A stretch of 15,100 bases of DNA, taken from Martensiomyces pterosporus (lineage: Eukaryota > Kickxellomycota > Kickxellomycetes > Kickxellales > Kickxellaceae). Of the stretch, positions 1 through 8,600 are shown piece by piece. Under the pieces are notes generated by a model, which was given only the letters and a program-made list of their open reading frames with translations, was not told the origin of the DNA and did no database searches. The stretch spans positions 19,761-34,860 of the forward strand of contig MU604077.1 in the NCBI GenBank assembly GCA_025201845.1. The letters run 5' to 3'. The position numbers and the translations under genes are program-made. How positions within the stretch are numbered: the stretch's first letter is position 1; the number at the start of each line of letters is the position of its first letter.

Positions 1-1054
1 GCATGCCGTCGAAGAATGCCGCGTACTCGTGGTCAAACAGGAAACCGAACTTGAGGTGCTGCAACCTGGGCAGCGGGTGCGAGAGAACAAGACCATAGAG
101 CACTGAGAACACCCCAGTGTGCACAACAACCTTGTCATCCCGCTGGTTGTCGCAGTAGAGCTCCTCGATATTTGGGAATATACACTCAGTGGCACGTTGT
201 GTCTTTGGACTTGCCCATCCTTCACCAATGGAGAAGTGCAGGCGCTGTAGCCTGGGAAACAACACTTGATGTGTTTCAAAGACAGGCTCATCACCACTGC
301 TCGGGAGTCGTTCGTGGACAAAGAATACGCTAAAGATGTGGTTGTCGTTGAAAGCCCCCAAATCCAGATACCTGATATGCGGTGCGCAGTGGCGGATTAG
401 CGCAAACACGTGCATTGGCGTCTGCGTGTTGATACAGTGGAGCGCCAATGACGCTATCAGTGGAACAGACTGGAGCAAACCATTGCCATGCATAATAGGC
501 GACATTGTGGGGCTCTCATATCCCTGCGCTTCTGCTGGTTCCAAGAGCAGCGGCGAGTGGTAGATTTCTAGGTCAAGAGCTGCCCACTGCAGGTTTGGAA
601 ATGTGCTGCGGATGCGCTTTATGTAGTTGAATGGGAATGAGGCACGGCCGCTGTATGTCCAAACACCCAAATACCTCACGTTGGTGCGGGCAGCATCAGG
701 CACTCGTGCAAATGGGTCTTTATCTGTGGCACTCTGGCTGGGCTCTACCTTGCTCTCTGACTTGGAAATGAAAATGCCCTGCAAGCAGCGCTGGTGCTCA
801 ACAGGAACTGCCAAACTGGGTGTCGCGTTTTCGTCGTAGATTGCGTACTTGTAAAGGTAGGGAATGGCTGCACGTCTCCATGTTCGGCACACGCTGAGCA
901 CCTCTAAGTTGTGGCTGTGCAAATACGCGTGAATGATGCGGTGATAGTATCCGCGCGACTGGGGCGACGTCCGTGTGAAGAATTCGTCAATGTACTGGCA
1001 GTTGGTTGCATGCCGCATGATGCACAGCGTCACATCGAACGGAAGAGAGTCCAT
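1..1054 (-). CDS. F-box-like / LRR-like protein, 3' end outside window
   Basis: Reading the minus strand from the ATG at 1054 gives 351 uninterrupted codons that run off the left edge, so the C-terminus is missing. The N-terminus looks like an F-box: LPFDV at residues 4-8, and a VCRTWRRAAIPYLY segment at 55-68 that matches the usual end of fungal F-boxes. Downstream there are irregular leucine-rich-like units, each with a pattern such as FPxLxxLxF (FPNLQWAALDLEI, FPRLQRLHF, LPRLQHLKF). F-box proteins of this kind usually link substrates to an SCF ubiquitin ligase through Skp1; that role is inferred from the family. The gene at 12769-14463 has the same architecture, with 8 of 14 residues identical in the VCRxWR segment. 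The start was chosen because it is the first ATG after a CCAAT box and a TATA-like box on the same strand. No substrate can be named. Confidence 0.72.
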   Translation of the reverse strand, partial: MDSLPFDVTLCIMRHATNCQYIDEFFTRTSPQSRGYYHRIIHAYLHSHNLEVLSVCRTWRRAAIPYLYKYAIYDENATPSLAVPVEHQRCLQGIFISKSESKVEPSQSATDKDPFARVPDAARTNVRYLGVWTYSGRASFPFNYIKRIRSTFPNLQWAALDLEIYHSPLLLEPAEAQGYESPTMSPIMHGNGLLQSVPLIASLALHCINTQTPMHVFALIRHCAPHIRYLDLGAFNDNHIFSVFFVHERLPSSGDEPVFETHQVLFPRLQRLHFSIGEGWASPKTQRATECIFPNIEELYCDNQRDDKVVVHTGVFSVLYGLVLSHPLPRLQHLKFGFLFDHEYAAFFDGM

Positions 1055-1148
1055 CGTGAGCGGTTGCGTTCCAGGCGCAAAGTATGCAAAGTGTGAGAGA
1101 AGAAACAAAAGAAAACCGGCAAGGCAGGAGGAGGACAGAGGCTGCAGC

Positions 1149-1158
1149 GTATTTATGC
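1149..1158 (-). promoter_or_regulatory. TATA-like box of the left F-box-like gene
   Basis: On the minus strand this reads GCATAAATAC, about 95 bases before the ATG at 1054. The same 10-mer occurs on the plus strand at 14719-14728. Confidence 0.5.
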
Positions 1159-1185
1159 AGCTCCAGGCCAGCTAGATGGTGTGCC

Positions 1186-1190
1186 ATTGG
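1186..1190 (-). promoter_or_regulatory. CCAAT box of the left F-box-like gene
   Basis: CCAAT on the minus strand, 27 bases upstream of the TATA-like box at 1149-1158. The spacing resembles the ATTGG/TATATAA pair before the acyltransferase gene. CCAAT boxes are bound by the HAP/NF-Y complex in fungi. Confidence 0.4.
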
Positions 1191-1288
1191 GTTCGAGAAG
1201 CAGCAGCCCGCTGCAGCAGCCATTCGGCTGACGTGGTTGATTTTCATGCGTCCTTGCAGGATTTCTTGTTTGCAGCTGGGATAGAGTA

Positions 1289-1351
1289 CATCTCTATTGC
1301 TAGTGAAAGGACTATCGGCTCCATCATCATCTCTATTGCTAGTGAAAGGAC
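1289..1351. repeat. 24-bp direct repeat, two copies, 39-bp period
   Basis: Two identical 24-base copies occupy 1289-1312 and 1328-1351, separated by 15 different bases. They begin with CATCTCTATTGC and end with AGTGAAAGGAC. They lie in the divergent promoter region between the left F-box-like gene and the 66-residue gene. They could be a duplicated regulatory site or a simple local duplication. Confidence 0.85.
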
Positions 1352-1490
1352 GCTGTCTAGTCAGGAATTGCGATTTGCGCAATCGTGCGTGCACCTCCTG
1401 TGCTATCCTACGGACATTTTAGCTAACAGGGCCTATACTTCACCGCAAAATAGAAAAAGCAGGGTTGGGCCGCATCGCTTTCGCTCTGGC

Positions 1491-1496
1491 CACGTG
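1491..1496. promoter_or_regulatory. CACGTG E-box in divergent promoter
   Basis: Palindromic CACGTG, the core site of fungal bHLH factors such as Cbf1 and Pho4. It lies 103 bases before the TTTTTAAAGCG element and 214 bases before the ATG at 1705. A six-base match alone is weak evidence. Confidence 0.3.
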
Positions 1497-1593
1497 AAGA
1501 TTGTCCATAAAGATCCAGCATCCGAGCACCCAGCACCAGCACGTATTTGATCTAATCCACGAAAATTGCTCTGCAGGCGCATGGCAGCTGCCA

Positions 1594-1604
1594 TTTTTAA
1601 AGCG
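1594..1604 (+). promoter_or_regulatory. TATA-like element of the 66-residue gene
   Basis: TTTTTAAAGCG lies 111 bases before the ATG at 1705, and no other ATG lies between them. The identical 11-mer occurs at 2327-2337 before the NUP98-NUP96 leader. A transcript starting about 30 bases downstream would have 1705 as its first ATG. Confidence 0.45.
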
Positions 1605-1704
1605 ATCAGCGTCTACGTCCCTGTGCCCTACTTGTCTTCTGCACCAAACTACATTTGCACACGCATCGTGCGCTCTAAACTCATATTCCACATTCAAAGA
1701 AAGG

Positions 1705-1905
1705 ATGTCCGCTGCCGCACAGAGACCCCTGGTTATTCACGAGGAGAAGAGCAAGGAAGTCGACATCCAGGAGGCTAGCAAGAAGCTCAGCAAGTTCCTG
1801 AACACAGAGGCTGGAATCCAGTCAGCACCCAGCGGTGTCGCCCAGCAGCTCCAGCAGCTTCTGAGTGGCATTGAGCAGACCAAGCCATCGGAGGAGAGCA
1901 ACTAG
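1705..1905 (+). CDS. 66-residue charged protein of unknown function
   Basis: ATG at 1705 (A at -3) opens a 66-residue frame ending at TAG 1903-1905. I do not recognise the family. The protein has no signal peptide, membrane segment or cysteine cluster. Residues 12-30 are rich in Lys and Glu, and an LQQLLSGIEQ stretch near residues 49-58 should form an amphipathic helix; the ends look disordered. The codon pattern is ordered (AAG, CAG and GAG preferred) and unlike the flanking noncoding DNA. A TATA-like element sits 111 bases upstream and there is no earlier ATG after it, which supports a real gene. The frame stays open upstream to about 1501, but that part contains the presumed promoter and reads like noncoding sequence. 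A small cytosolic or nuclear adaptor is possible, but nothing visible decides it. Confidence 0.6.
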   Translation: MSAAAQRPLVIHEEKSKEVDIQEASKKLSKFLNTEAGIQSAPSGVAQQLQQLLSGIEQTKPSEESN

Positions 1906-1930
1906 GCGCTTTGTCGTTCACAGAGAAAGC

Positions 1931-1950
1931 TTTTTTTTTTTTTTTTTTTT
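1931..1950 (+). repeat. T20 homopolymer after the 66-residue gene
   Basis: Twenty consecutive T residues, 25 bases after the stop codon at 1905. This may lie in the 3' UTR or just beyond it. Its length is likely to vary between isolates and may be misread by sequencing. Confidence 0.95.
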
Positions 1951-2326
1951 GGACAATATACATGAATACAGCAAATGCAGACTCATTGAGGCCTCCTGCG
2001 GCCGATGCAAATGTTGCGCCGTGTTTTCACGCAATTGCTTATTACTGGCGCTTGTGTATCTCTTCATCGCTCTAGCGCCTTGCTGTGTGCTCCAAGGCGT
2101 GCCAAGTGCAGCACTCAGCCGGGTTTGCTGTTTTCGCTGTGGCAATTACCAAATATCAGATTAGTGCAGCTTGCCCTTTTCGGCAATGTGCATTGATTGG
2201 CCGCAATGGCACAGAAAAAATTCTGGCACTGAGGAAAGCGTGTTTACCGTTCAGCCTGCTCTCCCCAGTCTGCCAGCTCCTCTTTTCCCTCTCCTGCGCA
2301 TTCACTTTCTGCTAAATCGCACGCCC
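1951..2326. other. intergenic stretch without a recognisable gene
   Basis: Only short frames occur on either strand and none resembles a known protein. An ATTGG (inverted CCAAT) at 2196-2200 lies 126 bases before the TATA-like element at 2327 and could belong to the NUP98-NUP96 promoter. Confidence 0.6.
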
Positions 2327-2337
2327 TTTTTAAAGCG
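2327..2337 (+). promoter_or_regulatory. TATA-like element of the NUP98-NUP96 gene
   Basis: TTTTTAAAGCG, identical to 1594-1604. A start site about 30 bases further on would give a leader with no ATG before 2655. Confidence 0.45.
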
Positions 2338-2472
2338 CACATTATTCTCTTTATTTCCTATTCAAAGCACTCCAAGGACTTGCGCACTTGATCGCTTATC
2401 TGCGCGTTCGGCAAACAGAGTAACAGTCGTTCAGCGCAAAACGTAGTTCAGCCAGGCCAAATCAAAAACAAG

Positions 2473-2627
2473 GTAAGCAAATCGCGGCCGCCAAGTGCAC
2501 CCGAGTCAGCAGCTTTGCCATTGTGCAGCGACAGGTACTGATAATCACATTGCTCTTTGCACCCTGCCGTTTTGTGCTGGATAGAAAAACACCTTTCCGT
2601 CCTAAGCGGAGTATCTCTTTTTCTCAG
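2473..2627 (+). other. probable 5'-UTR intron of NUP98-NUP96
   Basis: AAG|GTAAGC at 2470-2478 is a near-perfect donor, and CTTTTTCTCAG|GCC ending at 2627 is a good acceptor after a pyrimidine tract. The intron would be 155 nt. The branch-point candidate near 2600-2606 (CCTAAGC) is imperfect. A second possible donor is CAG|GTACTG at 2535. The coding frame begins 27 bases after the acceptor. Confidence 0.55.
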
Positions 2628-2654
2628 GCCATTGTCAAGCGAGAGAAAAGCACC

Positions 2655-5600
2655 ATGTTTGGCTCTAGCGGCGGCTTTGGCAGCGGCGCTTCAGGCAGTA
2701 ACAGCGGTGGGTTTGGAGGGTTTGGCCAAAGCAACAACACTAATCGCCAAGGCTTTGGCGCCTTTGGGCAGACGAGCAATGCGGGCACGGCGGCCTTTGG
2801 CGGATCTTCGGCTGGGTTTGGCGCCTCAGCGGGCACTGCCACCGGTGGGTTTGGCAGCACTGGTGCTACCGGAGGCTTTGGACAGTCGCCCACTACTGGT
2901 GGTGCGTTTGGCCAAGCGCCGCGTCCAGCGGGCGGTATGTTTGGCGGAGGCGCAGCAAGCACTGCGGCCCCCGCATTTGGCCAGTCGTCTTCGGCTGGGT
3001 TTGGCGCAATGGGCAGCACGTCCAGCTCGCTCTTCGGTCAGGCAAGCGGCACGGGCACAGCCGGCGGCTTTGGAAGCACTGGAAGCGGCTTTGGCGGTGC
3101 TGCGGGTGTAGGAAACACGGGCACTGCGCACACACCTTTCAAGCCGCACGTGGAACACACGGCCACGGGTGTCAAGGAGACTTACCAGCATATTTGCACT
3201 ATGGAGGGCTACAAGGCGTACTCGCCGGAGGAACTCAGGCTGCAGGACTATTTGGCTGGACGGAAGAAGGCAAGCGCAATGGGTGCCACAGGAGGGTTTG
3301 GGCAGAGTGCATCGACTGGTGCATTTGGTCAGGCAGCCAACAGCAGCACCGGCACCACAGGTGGATTTGGCACCTTTGGCCAATCATCAAACGCTGGCGG
3401 CTTTGGTTCAAGCGGAACTGGCTCTACCTTTGGACAGGATGCAGCAGGCAACACTGGTGCCGGGTTTGGTGGGTTTGGCTCCACGTCGACTGCACCGGCT
3501 GCTGGTGCGTTTGGTGCTAGCAGCACGGGCAGCACCTTTGGCCAGCCTGCAGCGGCAGCGGGTGGGTTCGGCCAATCGAGCACAGGCACAGCGGGCTTTG
3601 GCGGGTTCGGCGCTGCTGCAAACAAGCCAGCCTTTGGCCAGCCTGCAGCAGCAGCGGGTGGGTTCGGCCAATCAAGCACAGGCACAGCGGGCTTTGGCGG
3701 CTTTGGCGCAGCAGCTAACAAGCCTGCCTTTGGGCAGTCCTCAACCACTGGATTTGGTCAGTCGTCCACGGGCACCACTACTGGGTTTGGCGGCTTTGGC
3801 GCCTCAGCGGCTCCCGCCAGCACTGGGTTCGGTGCAGCAGCATCGACAGGTGGGTTCGGCCAGACCGGCACTGCTGGCTTTGGCAGCACTTCGACAGCCG
3901 GCGGATTTGGACAGCCCAGTGCCACTACCACTGGATTCGGTGCGGCTGCAGCGAGTAAGCCAGCGTTTGGCGGATTCGGCGCGCCAGCTGCCTCGCAGCC
4001 AGCAGCTTCGGGCGGTCTCTTTGGCCAGCCCAATACGGGTGCTGGCGCTACCGGGTTCGGCCAGAGCGGCGCCTCGGGCTTTGGCAACACTGCCAGTGGC
4101 GGTCTGTTTGGAAGCGGTAACACTGCTACATCGGCAGCTGGCGGTGGAGGCCTGTTTGGAAGCAAGCCTGCCACCAGCACTACTGGCGGCGGTTTGTTTG
4201 GCGCCAGCACGGCTGCTAGCACGGGTGTGGGCGGAGGTCTCTTTGGCAACACCGGCGCTAACAACGCTCCTTCTGCTGTTGGTGGCACTGCGGGAGGTGG
4301 CCTGTTTGGATCGACTAGCGCCAACGCCGCAGGCGGTGGTCTGTTCGGCAGCGCTGCCGGAAATGCTGGCGCCTCGACCGGCGGTGGCTTGTTTGGTTCT
4401 GGCCTAACCGCCAGCAAGCCTGCCGGTGCAACCGGTGGCAGCCTGTTTGGCGCAAACACCACGTCGACTGGTGGTGGGCTATTCGGGTCTACTAACGCCC
4501 CTGCTGCTGGCACTGGATCAACTGGTCTGTTTGGCAGCAGCACTGGCGCTACCAGCACTTTGGGCGGCGCCACTGGTGGGGGCCTGTTTGGCCAGTCGAA
4601 GCCTGCATTTGGTTCTCTTGGCGCACCTGCAGCTGGCGGCCTTGGCTCGACCGGCGGTGGCGGTCTATTTGGATCTAGTGCTGGTACCTCTGGAATTGGT
4701 CTGGGTGGAGGACTGCTGGGTCAGCCGCAGCAGCAGCTCCAGGCCAACCAGCTCGCTGCGCAGATCGACAAGCAGCCCTATGGTGCCAGCTCTCTGTTTG
4801 ACACCAGCAAGCTTTCGGCCAAGAAGGGCAGCGGGCCTAGCAGCAGCCACTTGACAGCAACCCCCTTGCGCTCAACACTCATGGAACAGTCTACTGTGGA
4901 GAAGGAGAAGGAGCTGAAGAAGCGCGGGCTTAGTCTTCATACGCTTTCGTCGCCACTCACTGCTAGCAGCAACAGGCTGCGCGCGCGCGGATTCGCTGCG
5001 CCTAGTGCGGCAATGAAGAAATCGTCCATTGGCGTGACCTCCAGCTCGGCTGGGAACACCCCGTCCAGTTTGAACAATGCTCCAAGCACGCCGGCCACCA
5101 CCCAGCGCCGCGAGACTGTGGCGATTTTCGGTCGAGATGGCTTCCTGTCGCCTGATGGCCAGATGCCTCGCTCGAGCGTAAAGCGCCTTGTCATCACGCG
5201 CAGACCCAGCTTCAGCGGCAGCACTGTGGGCTCTGCTACAAAGGCAACGCCTGGATCAGCCAACGCATCGGCTGCTGCTCATGCACCGCTGGCTTCGTCG
5301 GAGTCCAAGGCACGTGCAGGGGACGAGTCTCCTCTGCGTGACCGCGCAAGGGCTTTCTCAAGCCTTCTGGGATCACCTCCATCTATGGACAACCCGTGGG
5401 CTGATGCCAAGGGCGACAGCACCCAGCAAGCTTCAGCTCTCTCGGAGAAGCGCGCCAAGTCTCCAGCTGCTGCTGCGAACAAGCGCCACCAGTCTGTAGC
5501 CAGTCCTGACAGTGTGCATGCACGCAATGCTGTCGCTTCTGCCGCTGACGAGCACGAGTATGACGATGAGGATGCCCCGGTTGTTAATGAGCACGAGGAA

Positions 5601-8600
5601 GACGAGGAAGACGAGGAGATCGAGGACGACGAGGAACAGAGTGACGACGAAGCAGCCTACTGGATGCGTCCATCTCTCTCTGAGCTGCGCGCCATGCCAG
5701 CACGCAAGCTCCGTGCTGTCAAGGACTTTACGGTTGGCCGCACAGGAGTCGGCCAAGTGAGGTTCCTCGAGCCAGTCAACCTTACCACTGTTGGATCGCT
5801 CAGCGCTATTGCTGGCGGCGTGGTTCTCTTTGACGACCGCGTGTGCACGGTGTACCCAGACGAGACAAACAAGCCGCCACGCGGCGAGGGGCTGAACGTC
5901 CCAGCTGTCATTTCGCTGGAGGACTGCTGGCCCGTCGATCGTGCTACGCGCCAGCCTATCACCCAGGTCGACGACCCGCGTGTGCGCAAGCATATTCGGA
6001 GACTGAAGAGCATTGACGAAACCACGTTTATTGACTTTGTCGAGGGCACTTGGGTGTTCCGCGTCGAGCATTTTTCGCGCTATGGGTACGATGAGGACGA
6101 TGAGGAGGGCGATGAACTGGAGTCGGATGAAGCTTATGTTTCCCGTAGCAGCCAAATGCAGGGTTTTCGTAAGGCCACCGCGGCATCAGCGGTTGAAGCG
6201 CAGGGCCATTTGGGCGGCTCGCGTGCGGTGGCCCATCAGCCCACAACAGCCTTTTCCTTTTCGCCAGCAGTGCCTGGTGATGGTGCAAGCAAGTCGCCAG
6301 AGGGTAAAGGCGGGTTCAGCGCGTCTGCTGAACCAAATCCAAAGCCAGCGGGCGAAGGCACGTTTACGTTTGGCAGCAAATCGTCGGCAGCTGCTCCGTG
6401 GCTCCCCAACCAGGTTGCGCAGGGTGGCAGGCGCGCAGAGACAATCAGGCGCGGTCCGGTTATGAGGGCATCGCTTTTTTCAACGTCATCCTCCAATGCT
6501 GACGTGGGAGGCTCGGGTGCGTTCCAGGCGTTTGGTACAGCTGGTAAACGCTCGCATGCCTCGACATTGGCAGCTGGTTCGAAGCAGCAAGCGGCAGCAG
6601 CAACCGATTTGACAGCCAGCCGTGGCGGATTCGGTCGTATCCAGGTGCGCTCTCCAGCGATTCCGTTCTTGTTTCCTGATCGAAAGGCTAGCGCAGCGGC
6701 TTCAGTGAAGCAAGGCGGCAAAACGGGGCGGAGGCGTATTCACAAGGACCACATATCCCATGCTACTACGGGCAGCGTGGCGCCGTCGGTGTCTGCATCG
6801 ATTGACGTGCTTGATCTGCCTCCGCCAAACAAGTACCTGCGCACTAGCGAGTCGCGCATTGTCAGGAACTTGCTTGCGTCGCCACGTCCATATGCCAAGT
6901 CTGTTACTCACGGGCGATCTGGGCTAGGTGCTGATGCGGGGATGATGATGGCTCGTAGCTTCCGTGTCGCTTTTGGGCCCCAAGGCCAGCTCGTTTATCT
7001 GCAGAGCTCGTACACGCGCTCGAGGAGCAGTGGTGGTGGTATCAGTGGGCCGGCTACGAGTGTCGTCATCGACAATGTCTCACGACACGTCCATGCTGCT
7101 CCTGGAAGCTCAGTGACTCTTGCACAGTCTGACAGCCATAGCAACGGCGTGGGAGTGGATGAGGACAGTGGCGCGGATACACACTTGCTGGAGTATCAGT
7201 CAGGGCTCCACCTCAGCATGGTTCGCGCGCAGTGGGAGCACGCAGATGTCCAGTGGAGTGATGCAGCCCCAAGCGCCTGTCCTGCAGTGGTGTTTCGTGA
7301 CGACATCACCATTGCATCGGTTGTCGAGTCCCTGGCCAGGCTTGCTGATGAGGGGGCTGCTGCTGGCATCCCGTCGGAGGAGCGCAGGATCCTGGAACTC
7401 GCGTCGGTCCTCTTTGACAACTTGGCCAAGGAGGAGGGTGAGGACGAGCTGGAGGACGACCAGGTAGCTCGCATTCGCGTTGTCAGGCGTAGACAGGCGC
7501 TTACCAGGTGGCTGATGGCGGCTGTATACGATGCGGTTCAGCGTGACCTGGTGCAGGCAGGCGAGAAGCAGTCGCCAGCTGCTGCTTCCGTGTTTGCGCT
7601 TTTGACAGGCCACAAGATCGAGGCGGCATGTCTGGCAGCTACGTCACATCGTGACTACCGTCTGGCCACACTTGTGTCGCAGTGCGGCTCGGGTGGCGTT
7701 GGCGGTGGCGGCAGCGACAAGCAGGTCCGGTCGCTTATTCGTGCGCAGCTGGAGAGGCTGAACACCATGGGCACAAACAGCGATGTCGCAGCGGACTACC
7801 GCCTCGTCTACGAGCTGCTGTCTGGAAATGTCAGCTGGGAGGCTGAGTCGTCGTCATCGCCTGCACGCAGCTACATTGCCTCGGGTATTGATTGGAAGCG
7901 CGCGTTTGGGCTTGGATTCTGGTATGCGCAGTCGCCTGCGGACAGCATCTCTGACGCTGTCCGCGTGTATGAATCTGCCTTTGCGAGGGAGTCGCCGCCA
8001 GCGCCTATCGCTTCTCCGCTGCCTCGCTGGCTGTTCACTGGCGCCAACGCTGCACATGATTCGTGCTCGCAGCACCAGATTGAGTGTGCTGTCTCGGGTT
8101 ATGCCACTGAGGCACCCACAGTCCCCATGGAGCTTGCGCACAGAGCCATTGATCTCTACAGCCGAGGCGTCTGGGATCCAGTGTACCAGCTACTGAAGCT
8201 CTACAGCGAGCCGTCGCGGCCACTGGAGAGTTCGCTGGTTTCAGAGTCGTTCTCGGCAGCGCGCGGCGATTCGCGTCTCTCGGCCATGCTCGCTTGGCTG
8301 CTTTGTGTTGTTCGCAGATGCCGTGGGTTCGAGGATGCGCAGCGCGACAGTGACGGAGGGCTGACGTCAGTTGCCTACGACCAGCTGCTTGCTGGGTGGG
8401 CATTCCAGCTGGAGTGCCTGGGACAATGGCACTGGTCGTGCTACTTGCTCCTTCAGCTCTCCAGTAGCACCCACAAAACGCATGCAATCCGCTCGCTGCT
8501 GGAGCGCTCTCTGCAGAACTCTCTGCCAACAAGCACTCTGCCACCGGCAGTTGGTGGCGACTTGCTGCCAGCCACGCAGTTTGGGGTGGAGGGCATCGAC

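Noticed and set aside
1181..1200. GGTTCGAGAAG-like tRNA B-box
   Set aside because: No matching T-stem, anticodon arm or acceptor stem around it.
2523..2654. N-terminal extension of 44 codons for the nucleoporin
   Set aside because: It begins with GTG, contains no ATG and overlaps the probable leader intron; MFGSS at 2655 is the natural NUP98 start.
3758..4573. 271-codon minus-strand frame and a 412-codon plus-strand frame (3169-4407) inside the nucleoporin
   Set aside because: Both are composition shadows of the Gly/Phe/Ser/Ala repeat codons; their proteins are low-complexity (Pro/Leu/Ala-rich) and match nothing.
5433..6155. 240-codon minus-strand frame opposite the autoproteolytic domain
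   Set aside because: It lies opposite strongly conserved NUP98 sequence and has no recognisable domain of its own.
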